35,841 nt of DNA. Origin: Furfurilactobacillus milii. GTDB taxonomy: Bacteria > Bacillota > Bacilli > Lactobacillales > Lactobacillaceae. The notes beneath the pieces were generated by a model, which was not told where the DNA came from, made no database searches, and worked only from the letters and a program-made list of their open reading frames with translations. The first letter of the stretch is position 1, and every line of letters begins with the position of its first letter. The position numbers and the translations under genes were made by a program. Shown in pieces: positions 9,728 through 18,848 of the stretch. The DNA lies in the NCBI RefSeq assembly GCF_009863985.1, contig NZ_WEZT01000005.1, positions 196,165 through 232,005 on the forward strand. The letters run 5' to 3'.

Positions 9728-10708
9728 ATGGCAGAAAAAGATATCACATCCGACCCAGGTCAGCTAGAGACCGATTGGGTTCAATTATTTTTGACGTATC
9801 TGCAGGTTGAGCGGCGTTATTCAACGAATACTGTGACCGCGTACAAGGAAGATTTACAAGAATTCATCCAATTCATGAAGGACAACGGTGGTTTAAAATC
9901 ATTTTCCACAATTGATCACCTGGATATTCGGGTATATCTCAGTTATTTATATGACGCACATTATTCCAGAACCAGTACGGCCCGAAAAATCTCATCACTA
10001 CGTTCTTTTTACGGCTTTTTAGTTAAAAATGATTTGGTTAAAGATAATCCGTTTGTATACGTTAATTTAAAAAAACACCCGTCAACGCTGCCGCGATTTT
10101 TCTACAATAAGGAGATTAACGAATTGTTGAAGACGGCCAGCGGGGATGGTAGTAAACCGTTGCAGTTTCGTGACCGTGCCCTGATCGAAATGTTGTATGC
10201 GACGGGAATGCGGGTTTCTGAATGTGCTGGACTGCGCTATCAGGACCTCGATTTCTCAACTCACATGATCTTAGTTCATGGTAAAGGTGACAAAGAACGT
10301 TACGTTCCGTTTGGCCGCTACGCAAGTGATGCACTTGATACGTACGAGCAGCAGTGCCGTACACCATTAATGACTAAATATCATCAACAACATGACTATG
10401 TCTTTATTAATCGATACGGTCATCCATTGACCAGCGCAGGTATTGAATACGCATTAAAGCAGGTGATGAAACAAAGTTCACTGACTGGTGATATTCATCC
10501 CCATATGTTGCGGCATTCATTTGCGACACAGATGTTAAACGGCGGGGCTGACTTGCGTACTGTGCAAGAATTACTCGGTCACAGTAGCTTGTCCACGACC
10601 CAAATTTACACGCATGTAACCAAAGAGAATTTACAGGCCAGCTATCGCAATTATTTTCCACGAGCTGTTGATCATGGCCGTGGCGGTCCAGATGAGCCAG
10701 AAAGTTAG
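9728..10708 (+). CDS. xerC: Tyrosine recombinase XerC
   Basis: A 326-residue Xer recombinase that, with its partner, resolves chromosome dimers at dif near the septum. The N-terminal SAM-like core-binding domain (about 16-105) is followed by the catalytic domain. Catalytic residues can be placed: R162 in ATGMRVSE, a beta-hairpin Lys in HGKGDKER, H259 and R262 in HPHMLRHSFA, H285 in LLGHSSL and Y294 in TQIYTH. All are intact. The start is ATG 9728; its ribosome binding site is embedded in the hairpin just upstream. In many Firmicutes xerC is followed by hslV-hslU, but here a LacX-like gene follows after 57 bp. Confidence 0.94.
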   Translation: MAEKDITSDPGQLETDWVQLFLTYLQVERRYSTNTVTAYKEDLQEFIQFMKDNGGLKSFSTIDHLDIRVYLSYLYDAHYSRTSTARKISSLRSFYGFLVKNDLVKDNPFVYVNLKKHPSTLPRFFYNKEINELLKTASGDGSKPLQFRDRALIEMLYATGMRVSECAGLRYQDLDFSTHMILVHGKGDKERYVPFGRYASDALDTYEQQCRTPLMTKYHQQHDYVFINRYGHPLTSAGIEYALKQVMKQSSLTGDIHPHMLRHSFATQMLNGGADLRTVQELLGHSSLSTTQIYTHVTKENLQASYRNYFPRAVDHGRGGPDEPES

Positions 10709-10714
10709 CTTGAG

Positions 10715-10728
10715 TGATACACGTATCA
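10715..10728. promoter_or_regulatory. 14-bp inverted repeat upstream of the aldose epimerase gene
   Basis: TGATAC-AC-GTATCA, perfect 6-bp arms, 38 bp before the start codon. It has the size of an operator but I cannot assign a regulator. Confidence 0.3.
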
Positions 10729-10765
10729 GAGTTGTTTAAATCTGGTTTGAATCTAGGAGGAAAAA

Positions 10766-11644
10766 ATGATTAAGTTGTCGAATGAAGAATTAACGGTTGC
10801 TATCAACGAGCATGGCGCGGAGTTAACTAGTGTCAAAGATGTACAAACGCATGTAGAATACATGTGGCAGGCAGATAAAAAGTTTTGGGGACGTCATGCG
10901 CCAGTTTTGTTTCCCATTGTTGGTCGGCTGCACGATGATCAGTATCGGTATCAGGACAAAACTTATTCAATGACCCAGCATGGTTTTGCTCGTGATCAGG
11001 ATTTCTTGGTGACAGCACAAACTGCGACCAGCGTTACGTTTACTTTGAAGGATAACGACGCCAGTCGCATCAAATACCCGTTTGCTTTTCAATTAGACAT
11101 TATGTTTAGTTTATTAGGTCGCCAGTTAAGCGTGGAATATCGTGTTGCCAATCCGAGCGATGAACCCATTTACTTTTCCATCGGCGGTCATCCTGGCTTC
11201 AATGTGCCACTCGGTGACAGTCAAGGAATGTTCAATGACTATACCGTGGCTGCTACTCCGGCTCAAACGTATTCATCACTGAAGCTTGATGGTCCCTTTA
11301 GTGATGTTGACCATCCAACAACCTTGAACTTTGAACGACCAATGAAACTCAACCATGATTTATTTGAACACGATGCTAAAATTCTTCAATTGAACCAACA
11401 ACCAGCAACATTAACACTAACATCAGGGCTAAACGAGCATGGCATTGCCGTCACCCTTCAAAACGCTGATTATGTGGGCGTTTGGTCACCATATCCAGCT
11501 AAGGCACCGTTCGTTTGTATCGAACCTTGGTGGGGGATTGCTGACGCAGTTAATGCGGATGGTGACCTGACCAAAAAGTTTGGTATTCATGAGTTGTATC
11601 CACAAGCGATGTTTAATGCGGACTATAGTATTGAATACTTCTAG
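10766..11644 (+). CDS. LacX-like aldose 1-epimerase family protein
   Basis: A 292-residue protein of the galactose mutarotase fold, closer to the LacX/YeaD branch than to classical GalM. Typical segments are the N-terminal NEELTVAINEHGAELTSV, a WGRHAPVLFPIVGRL block with an Arg-His pair, GHPGFNVPL carrying the second His, and a C-terminal block FVCIEPWWGIAD with the catalytic-type Glu. It is a sugar mutarotase-like enzyme; the substrate is not predictable and some relatives act on phosphorylated sugars. AGGAGG sits 5-6 nt upstream of the ATG. It is convergent with plsY across a shared terminator. No other sugar gene is nearby. Confidence 0.85.
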   Translation: MIKLSNEELTVAINEHGAELTSVKDVQTHVEYMWQADKKFWGRHAPVLFPIVGRLHDDQYRYQDKTYSMTQHGFARDQDFLVTAQTATSVTFTLKDNDASRIKYPFAFQLDIMFSLLGRQLSVEYRVANPSDEPIYFSIGGHPGFNVPLGDSQGMFNDYTVAATPAQTYSSLKLDGPFSDVDHPTTLNFERPMKLNHDLFEHDAKILQLNQQPATLTLTSGLNEHGIAVTLQNADYVGVWSPYPAKAPFVCIEPWWGIADAVNADGDLTKKFGIHELYPQAMFNADYSIEYF

Positions 11645-11693
11645 GACGCCTTAATAGATGCGACAATTTTTAAGTGAATTATGGGCGCAATAA

Positions 11694-11735
11694 AACAGCG
11701 TTTACTAACATTTTGATGTGTTAGTAAACGCTGTT
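11694..11735. terminator. Bidirectional terminator between the LacX-like gene and plsY
   Basis: Perfect 17-bp arms, 11694-11710 and 11719-11735, around an 8-base loop (TTTTGATG). Flanking A and T runs let it serve both convergent genes. Confidence 0.9.
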
Positions 11736-11768
11736 GTTTCTAGTCGTTTAACTAGAGCGTGTTAAACG

Positions 11769-12581
11769 TTATTTTGACTCCGTCGAGGATGTGTTGTTAT
11801 CCAACTGCGCTTCTTCACTAGTCACTTTGGTTGCGGCTTTTGGCGCTTTAACTGTAGAAGTCTCGTCTTTAACGGTTTCTGGATTCGCGTCAGCGTTGTC
11901 GTTTTCAGTAACGCTCGCTTTCGAATCATCGGCGTCCTGCTTAGGTTTGATCGGATGGGATAAACGATAATGATGATACAACCCAAACGGCACCATGTTT
12001 TCGGTACCAGCCTTGATGCGATCTAAATTGGCGCGGTGTCGGTAAATGATAAAAAGCGTTAGCACAAATGCGACCGTGGTCAGTACGCCGTCTTGATAGA
12101 GCAGGGACAAAAACGTGATGATGGTCAAGGCAGCCATTGAAGCCACTGAAACCATGCTAGTAATGTAAACTAGGCTGCCGAAGATAATGCAGGCCACAAT
12201 GAAAAATGGAAAATTATAGCCCGCCAGAATTCCGGCACTAGTTGCGACGGCCTTACCACCCTTAAATCCGTCAAAGATAGAAAAGGTGTTACCAAGAATG
12301 GCACCCAGTCCAATCAGTAAACCGTTAATAACGACGCCATGAACGATGGGAGCACCAAATACAACTGGTTGTAACGTTGATAAAGCGCCTTTTAAGATAT
12401 CAATGAGCATGACGACCGTGCCAGCTGTTTTACCAAGGACGCGGTACGTGTTAGTGGTGCCAATGTTGCCAGAACCAGCTTTGCGAATATCTGTATGGAA
12501 GAAGATCTTGCCAATCCATACACCGGTGGGAATTGATCCTAATAGATAGGCCACCAAGAGCATAATCAGTAATTTGAGCAT
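11769..12581 (-). CDS. plsY: Acyl-phosphate:glycerol-3-phosphate acyltransferase PlsY
   Basis: A 270-residue integral membrane enzyme that transfers an acyl group from acyl-phosphate to glycerol-3-phosphate, the first step of phospholipid synthesis. The conserved loops are visible: LLGSIPTGVWIGK with RKAGSGNIGTTN (motif 1), GNTFSIFDGFKGGKAVAT (motif 2, glycine-rich) and a final YRHRANLDRI...E block (motif 3). The family core is about 200-215 residues. Here about 60 extra residues form an acidic, Ser/Thr/Asp-rich, probably disordered cytoplasmic tail. AAAGGAAG precedes the ATG at a suitable distance on the minus strand. It is divergent from parE, as in other lactobacilli. Confidence 0.95.
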   Translation of the reverse strand: MLKLLIMLLVAYLLGSIPTGVWIGKIFFHTDIRKAGSGNIGTTNTYRVLGKTAGTVVMLIDILKGALSTLQPVVFGAPIVHGVVINGLLIGLGAILGNTFSIFDGFKGGKAVATSAGILAGYNFPFFIVACIIFGSLVYITSMVSVASMAALTIITFLSLLYQDGVLTTVAFVLTLFIIYRHRANLDRIKAGTENMVPFGLYHHYRLSHPIKPKQDADDSKASVTENDNADANPETVKDETSTVKAPKAATKVTSEEAQLDNNTSSTESK

Positions 12582-12664
12582 GGGTAACTTCCTTTGTTAA
12601 AACTGAATGTGTTCTATTTTATCATGAAGACCATTGGCTGCCAATTCAATTCACAAACTGATGC

Positions 12665-12693
12665 TTGACAGATGTTTAATCTCATGCGAACAT
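12665..12693 (+). promoter_or_regulatory. Candidate promoter in the plsY-parE divergent region
   Basis: TTGACA at 12665-12670 with a weak GAACAT -10 17 bp downstream. The -10 overlaps the LexA-like site at 12687-12700. It would give a leader of about 180 nt for parE. Confidence 0.35.
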
Positions 12694-12700
12694 ACATTCG
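12687..12700. promoter_or_regulatory. LexA/DinR-box-like site upstream of parE
   Basis: CGAACATACATTCG differs by one base from the Gram-positive SOS box consensus CGAACRNRYGTTYG. It lies in a slightly longer perfect inverted repeat, ATGCGAA-N6-TTCGCAT (12684-12703 region). It sits over the weak -10 of a TTGACA promoter, where repression would be expected. Confidence 0.45.
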
Positions 12701-12876
12701 CATCGAATGGTAACTTCACGAAATTTATGATGTTTTTCATAGTCAGAAATAGCTGATTAAAACTCAGGTGACTCAAAAATGTCATGCCAAACTTGGTCGG
12801 AGTGTGTTATTTTAATTTAGACAGTCTATTTACGTTGTGCTTAAAGTACACGTTTTAAAGAGAGGATGTTGGGTAC

Positions 12877-15006
12877 ATGGCTTCATCAGCCAAAGATTAC
12901 AATGCATCAAGTATTCAAATATTGCATGGCCTGGAAGCCGTTCGCAAACGCCCGGGGATGTATATCGGCTCAACGGATGCACGGGGCCTTCATCACTTGG
13001 TCTACGAAATCGTAGATAATGCGGTTGATGAAGCGCTGGCCGGTTTCGGTAAAGAAATCAACGTGACGATTCACGCAGACAACTCCATTACGGTTAAGGA
13101 TCATGGCCGGGGGATGCCAGTGGGAATGCACGAGTCTGGCATCCCAACGCCTGAAGTTATCCTGACCGTGCTACACGCCGGTGGTAAGTTTAACGACAGT
13201 AGCTACAAGACTTCTGGTGGACTGCATGGTGTCGGTTCCTCCGTTGTTAATGCTCTATCTGAGTGGTTAACGGTAACCATCGTTAAGGACGGAATGAAGT
13301 ATCAGGAAGACTTCAAGGACGGCGGTCACCCAGTTGGCACTTTGGTTAAACTGGGCAAAACTAAGGAACACAATGGAACAACTGTTTCATTTAAGCCAGA
13401 TCCAAGTGTCTTTACAACGGTCGTTTATAACTTCGGTACACTAGAAGAACGCCTGCGTGAGTCTGCGTTCTTACTGACAAACGTAAAAATCACGCTCACC
13501 GATGAACGTGCCGGACAAGAACGCACCGAAGAATTTCACTACCCTGATGGAATCAAGGAGTTTGTTGCCTATTTAAACGAAGATAAGGACACGTTGGGCG
13601 ATGTCATGTATTTTGATGGCAGCAAAGATGGTGTCGAAGTTGAAGTGGCAGCACAGTACAACGATGGTTACTCGGAAACGATGTTGTCATTTGTTAATAA
13701 TGTGCGAACTCCTGGTGGTGGAACACATGAGGCGGGATTGCGGTCCGCTTGGACGAAAGCGTTCAACGAATATGCACGTAAGGTTGGCTTGCTAAAAGAG
13801 AAGGATAAAAACCTCGAAGGTTCTGATGTGCGTGAAGGCTTATCCGTTATTTTGTCACTACGGATTCCAGAAGCTATTTTGGAATTTGAAGGTCAGACGA
13901 AAGACAAACTTGGAACCAGCGAAGCCCGCACCATCGTTGACAATGTCGTTAATGAACAACTCGGGTTTTACCTCATGGAAAACGGTGAATTTGCGCAAAT
14001 GCTGATTCGCAAGTCCCTGCAGGCTCGTCAGGCTCGTGAAGCTGCTCGCAAAGCCCGTGACGAAAGCCGTAACGGTAAGAAAAAAGGCCGTCAGGAACGG
14101 TTACTTTCAGGTAAACTGACTCCTGCACAATCCAAAAATGCTAAACGCAATGAACTATTCTTAGTTGAGGGTGATTCTGCCGGTGGGTCTGCTAAGCAAG
14201 GCCGGGATCGTAAGTTCCAAGCCATCTTGCCATTACGTGGGAAAGTCCTAAATACAGAAAAGGCTAAACTGCAAGACATCGTTAAAAATGAGGAAATCAA
14301 CACCATGATTTATACGATTGGTGCTGGTGTTGGTGCTGATTTTGATATTAAAGATGCCAACTATGACAAGATTATTATCATGACAGATGCCGATGATGAT
14401 GGTGCTCATATTCAGATTTTGCTACTGACCTTCTTCTACAAATACATGCGGCCAATGATCGACGCCGGCCGAGTATACATTGCCTTACCGCCGCTTTATA
14501 AGCTTCAAAAAGGTGTTGGCAAGAAAACTCAGATTGAATATGCTTGGACAGACGCAGAATTAAGCGGTAAAGAGCAAAAGATTGGCCGTGGCTATTCTCT
14601 CCAGCGTTTCAAAGGTCTCGGTGAAATGAACGCTGATCAGTTGTGGGAAACGACAATGGATCCAGCGAGCCGTACTTTAATTCGTGTTCGAATCGATGAC
14701 GCAGCCTTAGCCGAACGTCGTGTCACAACGTTGATGGGTGATAAAGTTGAACCACGTCGAAAGTGGATTGAAGACAACGTGGCCTTTAACTTGGAAGAAG
14801 ACGGTTCAATTCTTGATAATGCAGCCGTTAACTCAGCCCATCATGTTGAAGATGATGATCCAAACAATGAAGACGACGAAGCTGTAGATACTGCAACGAC
14901 AGTAGCAACAGGCAGTCAAAAAGAACAAAAGACTGATAAGAGTTCAGTCGATGCTCAAGATTCTAAACAACAAGGTCCAACGATTACCGTTTGGGACAAT
15001 AAATAA
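12877..15006 (+). CDS. parE: DNA topoisomerase IV subunit B
   Basis: A 709-residue ATPase subunit of topoisomerase IV, which decatenates daughter chromosomes. The GHKL ATPase domain shows EIVDNAVDEAL (the catalytic Glu), DHGRGMPVG and SGGLHGVGSSVVNALS. The TOPRIM domain shows EGDSAGGSAKQGRDR...PLRGKVLN and the MTDADDDGAHI acidic triad. It is called ParE and not GyrB because it lies directly before a ParC and next to plsY. The last ~70 residues (acidic DDDPNNEDDE then Ser/Thr/Gln-rich) extend past the normal end and look disordered. The ATG follows a GAGAGG ribosome binding site. Confidence 0.95.
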   Translation: MASSAKDYNASSIQILHGLEAVRKRPGMYIGSTDARGLHHLVYEIVDNAVDEALAGFGKEINVTIHADNSITVKDHGRGMPVGMHESGIPTPEVILTVLHAGGKFNDSSYKTSGGLHGVGSSVVNALSEWLTVTIVKDGMKYQEDFKDGGHPVGTLVKLGKTKEHNGTTVSFKPDPSVFTTVVYNFGTLEERLRESAFLLTNVKITLTDERAGQERTEEFHYPDGIKEFVAYLNEDKDTLGDVMYFDGSKDGVEVEVAAQYNDGYSETMLSFVNNVRTPGGGTHEAGLRSAWTKAFNEYARKVGLLKEKDKNLEGSDVREGLSVILSLRIPEAILEFEGQTKDKLGTSEARTIVDNVVNEQLGFYLMENGEFAQMLIRKSLQARQAREAARKARDESRNGKKKGRQERLLSGKLTPAQSKNAKRNELFLVEGDSAGGSAKQGRDRKFQAILPLRGKVLNTEKAKLQDIVKNEEINTMIYTIGAGVGADFDIKDANYDKIIIMTDADDDGAHIQILLLTFFYKYMRPMIDAGRVYIALPPLYKLQKGVGKKTQIEYAWTDAELSGKEQKIGRGYSLQRFKGLGEMNADQLWETTMDPASRTLIRVRIDDAALAERRVTTLMGDKVEPRRKWIEDNVAFNLEEDGSILDNAAVNSAHHVEDDDPNNEDDEAVDTATTVATGSQKEQKTDKSSVDAQDSKQQGPTITVWDNK

Positions 15007-15061
15007 TTAGTTAATTAATTAAACAAGGTGCTTGTTTTAATGCAGGAAAGGAGCAGAACTT

Positions 15062-17515
15062 GTGGCAGATGACACACAAAACATTCAGGAACTAACCCTG
15101 GAAGATGTCATGGGTGAACGGTTTGGCCGTTACTCAAAATCCATCATTCAGGATCGTGCCTTGCCAGATATTCGTGATGGCTTAAAGCCAGTTCAGCGGC
15201 GCATTTTATACGCCATGAACAAGGATGGTAATACTTTTGATAAAGCATTCCGTAAATCTGCTAAATCTGTAGGTAACGTCATGGGTAATTACCATCCACA
15301 TGGTGATTCATCCATTTACGAAGCCATGGTGCGTATGAGTCAGGACTGGAAGCTACGAGCACCGCTGATTGAAATGCACGGGAACAACGGGTCAATTGAT
15401 GCTGATCCACCGGCTGCAATGCGATATACGGAAGCTCGTTTAAGTAAAATATCCGGCACGATGCTACAGGATATCGATAAAGAAACTGTTGATTTCGTTC
15501 CTAGCTTTGATGATACGGAACAGGAGCCAACCGTTTTACCGGCTCGTTTCCCAAATTTACTGGTAAATGGTGCCAGCGGCATTTCTGCCGGTTATGCGAC
15601 AGAAATTCCACCGCATAATTTAAACGAACTGATTGATGCACTGATTTATTTACTAGCGCATCCCAAGGCATCAACTGATGACTTGATGGAGTTCGTTAAG
15701 GGGCCAGACTTTCCGACTGGCGGCATTATTCAAGGCTTAGATGGTATCAAAAAAGCTTACAATACTGGTGCTGGCCGTATCGTGTTGCGTTCTAAAACAG
15801 CCTTCAAGCCCCTTAAGGGTGGCAAGCAGGAAATTGAAATCACGGAAATTCCGTATGAAGTTAATAAAGCCTTGCTTGTAAAAAAAATGGACGAAATCCG
15901 GATCATGAAAAAGGTCGAGGGCATCGTTGAAGTCCGTGATGAATCTGATCGTCAGGGACTGACCATTGCTGTTGAGTTAAAAGCTGATGCAGATGCACAG
16001 GGTATTTTAAATTATTTGTTGAAAAACACTGATTTGCAGATCACGTATAATTTCAACATGGTTGCTATTCATAATATGCGACCAGAACGCGTTGGTTTAA
16101 AAACAGCCTTGCAGGCGTACATTGACTTTCAACGTGAGGTGATTACCAAACGGACGCAGTATGACCTGAATAAGGCCAAAAAGCGTCAACACATTGTTGA
16201 TGGTTTGATTAAAGCTTTATCCATTTTGGATGAAGTGATTCAGACCATTCGTGGAAGTAAAAACCGCAAGGATGCCAAGCAAAACTTGATGGACAAGTAT
16301 GACTTTACTGATCCTCAGGCGGAAGCAATTGTGACGTTACAGTTATATCGTTTGACTAATACCGATGTAACAGAGTTGCGGCGTGAGCATGCGGAACTGG
16401 ACGCCCAGATTGAAAAGCTTGAAGACATTTTGGCTAATGATGCCTCCTTGCGCAAAGTGATGCGCACGCAGATGCAGGACGTCAAAAAACAATTTGGTTC
16501 ACCACGTTTGACCCAAATTGAAGACCAAATTGAAGAACTTAAGGTGGATCGAACTGTCATGGTTGCCGATGAAACCGTTGTTTTAATGGTTTCACATGAT
16601 GGTTATATCAAACGGAGTTCGCCAAGGTCTTATCAAGCTTCTTCTGAAAACGACAACGGTCTCAAAGAAGAAGACTACCCAATCTTATTGAAGCAAGTTT
16701 CCACACTGGATCATTTATTTATGTTTACCAGCAAAGGAAACTTGATTTACCGACCGATTCACGAGGTCACGGATGCCCGATGGAAAGATACCGGAGAACA
16801 CATTTCCCAATCAATTGGGCTAGCAGATGATGAGGAGCTTATCGCCGCCTTTACATTCAGCAGTTTGGAAGAGCCGGGCAATTTTGTTATTGCGACTGCG
16901 CATGGTCTTATCAAACAAACGGCGTTCATGGACTTATTACCGGGACGAACGTATAAGAAACGGGCTAGTGTCTTCGAAAAGTTCAAGCAAAATGATGATC
17001 AGGTCGTTGACATTACGTATGTCAATTCAGAAGCGCCATTGACGGTTATGTTAATGTCCCGTAATGGTCTCGGACTGCGCTATGATTTGGCTGAAGTACC
17101 AACTAATGGTGCACGAACCAGTGGTGCGAAGTCGATGGATCTGCGTGGCGATGACGTTGTTGTCAACATGCAGCTGGTTAAAGATTCCGATGATGCCATC
17201 ATCGTTACCCAGCGTGGTGCTTTGAAGAAAATGGCCATCAGTGAAGTGCCAGTGACAAGTCGTGCTCGTAAAGGTGTTCTATGTCTGAGGGAGCTCAAGG
17301 CTAACCCACATGAAATCGTTGCCTTTATTGCGGTTGCTCATGACAGCGTATCTCCAGTTGAAGTGGTTACAAGTCGCGGTATTCGTCACGATATTTTGCC
17401 CGCTGAACATGAACGTAATGCGCGGTATTCAAACGGCTCGTTTGTAATCGACATTGATACCGAAGGCGTACCGACATCACTGCGTCACAAGGAACAAACA
17501 CTCATTCTTAATTAG
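15062..17515 (+). CDS. parC: DNA topoisomerase IV subunit A
   Basis: An 817-residue DNA cleavage and rejoining subunit of topoisomerase IV. The catalytic tyrosine is Y122 in [12 protein letters not shown]. The quinolone-determining segment reads [15 protein letters not shown]; Ser83 and Glu87, the positions equal to Ser80/Glu84 of other ParC proteins, are wild type, so no target-site resistance is seen. The C-terminal half has the beta-pinwheel repeats typical of the A subunit (for example near 495-800). It starts with GTG at 15062 behind AAAGGAG, 55 bp after parE, so the two form one operon. A strong terminator follows. Confidence 0.95.
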   Translation: MADDTQNIQELTLEDVMGERFGRYSKSIIQDRALPDIRDGLKPVQRRILYAMNKDGNTFDKAFRKSAKSVGNVMGNYHPHGDSSIYEAMVRMSQDWKLRAPLIEMHGNNGSIDADPPAAMRYTEARLSKISGTMLQDIDKETVDFVPSFDDTEQEPTVLPARFPNLLVNGASGISAGYATEIPPHNLNELIDALIYLLAHPKASTDDLMEFVKGPDFPTGGIIQGLDGIKKAYNTGAGRIVLRSKTAFKPLKGGKQEIEITEIPYEVNKALLVKKMDEIRIMKKVEGIVEVRDESDRQGLTIAVELKADADAQGILNYLLKNTDLQITYNFNMVAIHNMRPERVGLKTALQAYIDFQREVITKRTQYDLNKAKKRQHIVDGLIKALSILDEVIQTIRGSKNRKDAKQNLMDKYDFTDPQAEAIVTLQLYRLTNTDVTELRREHAELDAQIEKLEDILANDASLRKVMRTQMQDVKKQFGSPRLTQIEDQIEELKVDRTVMVADETVVLMVSHDGYIKRSSPRSYQASSENDNGLKEEDYPILLKQVSTLDHLFMFTSKGNLIYRPIHEVTDARWKDTGEHISQSIGLADDEELIAAFTFSSLEEPGNFVIATAHGLIKQTAFMDLLPGRTYKKRASVFEKFKQNDDQVVDITYVNSEAPLTVMLMSRNGLGLRYDLAEVPTNGARTSGAKSMDLRGDDVVVNMQLVKDSDDAIIVTQRGALKKMAISEVPVTSRARKGVLCLRELKANPHEIVAFIAVAHDSVSPVEVVTSRGIRHDILPAEHERNARYSNGSFVIDIDTEGVPTSLRHKEQTLILN

Positions 17516-17563
17516 TCTAAAAAGCAATAGGTGGTTTACCAACTAGCTATACCACCGCAAATT

Positions 17564-17613
17564 AAGCATAATGATTTGTTAACTTAAAAGTTAACGGTCA
17601 TTATGCTTTTTTC
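17564..17613 (+). terminator. Terminator after parC
   Basis: A long hairpin: outer arms AAGCATAATGA (17564-17574) and TCATTATGCTT (17598-17608), inner arms GTTAACTT and AAGTTAAC, followed by six T. Confidence 0.9.
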
Positions 17614-17761
17614 GTTCCATTATTGGATTTATGAGCAAGCATTCCCATTGCATTAGTGAATCGGAGTGCGTATGATTATCACTGTACCAATATGACTGCA
17701 AGACAAACACATAAAATCATTTTGCATTATTTAAAAATAATGATGAATTCAGTTTTAATGC

Positions 17762-17820
17762 TTGCGTAAACAGACTTCCATTGCGTACAATTATCGTATC
17801 GAAAAGATTTTGTTTATAAT
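17762..17820 (+). promoter_or_regulatory. Promoter region of the LysR-ppaC operon
   Basis: Two overlapping candidates. The first has TTGCGT (17762-17767), an 18-bp spacer and TACAAT (17786-17791). The second has a perfect TATAAT (17815-17820) with a poor -35 near 17791. A perfect -10 with a weak -35 would suit an activator-dependent start, possibly by the LysR protein itself. Confidence 0.5.
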
Positions 17821-17849
17821 AGATGATCAATTTGAAAGGCGGCTGGATA

Positions 17850-18848
17850 ATGAAAAGCAAACAGGAGACTATCTTTTCTTCGAAAACATTGACCTACTTT
17901 TTACAACTGGCAGAAACAATGAACTATACACAGGCAGCCCAAATCCTTGGGATTACACAGCCTGCATTAACGCAACAAATTAAAAAGCTTGAACGAACAG
18001 TGGGTGCACCATTATTTTATTCAGTCGGAAAAAAATTACGTTTGTCAGAAGCTGGTAACACCATGCTTAGTGCAACACACGAAATTTATGAAGTGCTGAA
18101 TCAAGCGACAGACGAAATTCAGCAATCAACGTCTGCTGAATCTGGCGAAATCAACATCGGACTATTAGCTTCCGTTGAATACTCTGTGTTTGAAGATTTT
18201 GCCATTCAGTACTATAAAGAAAACCCTGACGTTACCATCAACTTCCACATGTTGACGCGGAAAGAAATCTGGGATCGTTTGGAGAATAACCGCATTGATC
18301 TAGCGATTATGTACTTGCCAGATGACAGCATTAAAAACTGGAAGCCGTACCGTTCAAAGAAGATCATTACAGAAGATTTGCTATTCATTCACAGTGATGA
18401 AAAAATGGCCAAACGAAAGAAGATCCGTTTGAAGGATACACTTAACAACGTTTGGGTCATTTACCCTCGTGAGTATTATTTAGATCAAGTTTTGCGTGAA
18501 AACTACAAAAACGCCATGGTTGATTTACCTAATGCGGTGGCCCGTTTCACAACGCCGGACCAAATTTATCAATTCAGTGCTGAAACTGGGGCCTACACAG
18601 CACTGCCAAATAGTTATATTATTGCTAAGGGAGCTGACAGCAATTTACACGCTGCTCAGTTTGAACCCGGAATTAAATTTGACTTAGCGTTCGTTTTCCG
18701 TAAAGATAAAGATGAGATTCCTCGTGTGGGTCGTTTACTTGATGCATTTGATTCATACTTGGAAGCCGATGATTATATTTCACGGCTGACTCAAATTCAT
18801 GATCAAAAATATGGTGTTAAACACCACGACGAAGGAGCAAAAGATTAA
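17850..18848 (+). CDS. LysR-family transcriptional regulator
   Basis: A 332-residue LTTR. The N-terminal winged helix-turn-helix is clear ([20 protein letters not shown]...[13 protein letters not shown], about 13-48), followed by [18 protein letters not shown]. The C-terminal two-lobed effector domain starts near [10 protein letters not shown] (about residue 98), so it senses a small molecule. The ligand is unknown. ATG 17850 is preferred to ATG 17823 because AAAGG (17835-17839) is 10 nt upstream. Its stop overlaps the ppaC start (TAATG), so it is made in a fixed ratio with the pyrophosphatase. LTTRs are usually divergent from their targets, so this co-directional coupling is less common. Confidence 0.9.
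   Translation: MKSKQETIFSSKTLTYFLQLAETMNYTQAAQILGITQPALTQQIKKLERTVGAPLFYSVGKKLRLSEAGNTMLSATHEIYEVLNQATDEIQQSTSAESGEINIGLLASVEYSVFEDFAIQYYKENPDVTINFHMLTRKEIWDRLENNRIDLAIMYLPDDSIKNWKPYRSKKIITEDLLFIHSDEKMAKRKKIRLKDTLNNVWVIYPREYYLDQVLRENYKNAMVDLPNAVARFTTPDQIYQFSAETGAYTALPNSYIIAKGADSNLHAAQFEPGIKFDLAFVFRKDKDEIPRVGRLLDAFDSYLEADDYISRLTQIHDQKYGVKHHDEGAKD

Larger units (their letters stand above)
17516..17849. other. Intergenic region between parC and the LysR gene
   Basis: It holds a small hairpin GGTGGT...ACCACC (17531-17556), the parC terminator, about 150 bp with no recognisable content, and two promoter-like sites for the next operon. No gene is supported here. Confidence 0.7.

Noticed and set aside
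12877-17515. gyrB-gyrA instead of parE-parC
   Set aside because: The A subunit has ParC-like residues ([19 protein letters not shown]), and the pair sits beside plsY; gyrase genes in lactobacilli lie near dnaA-recF.
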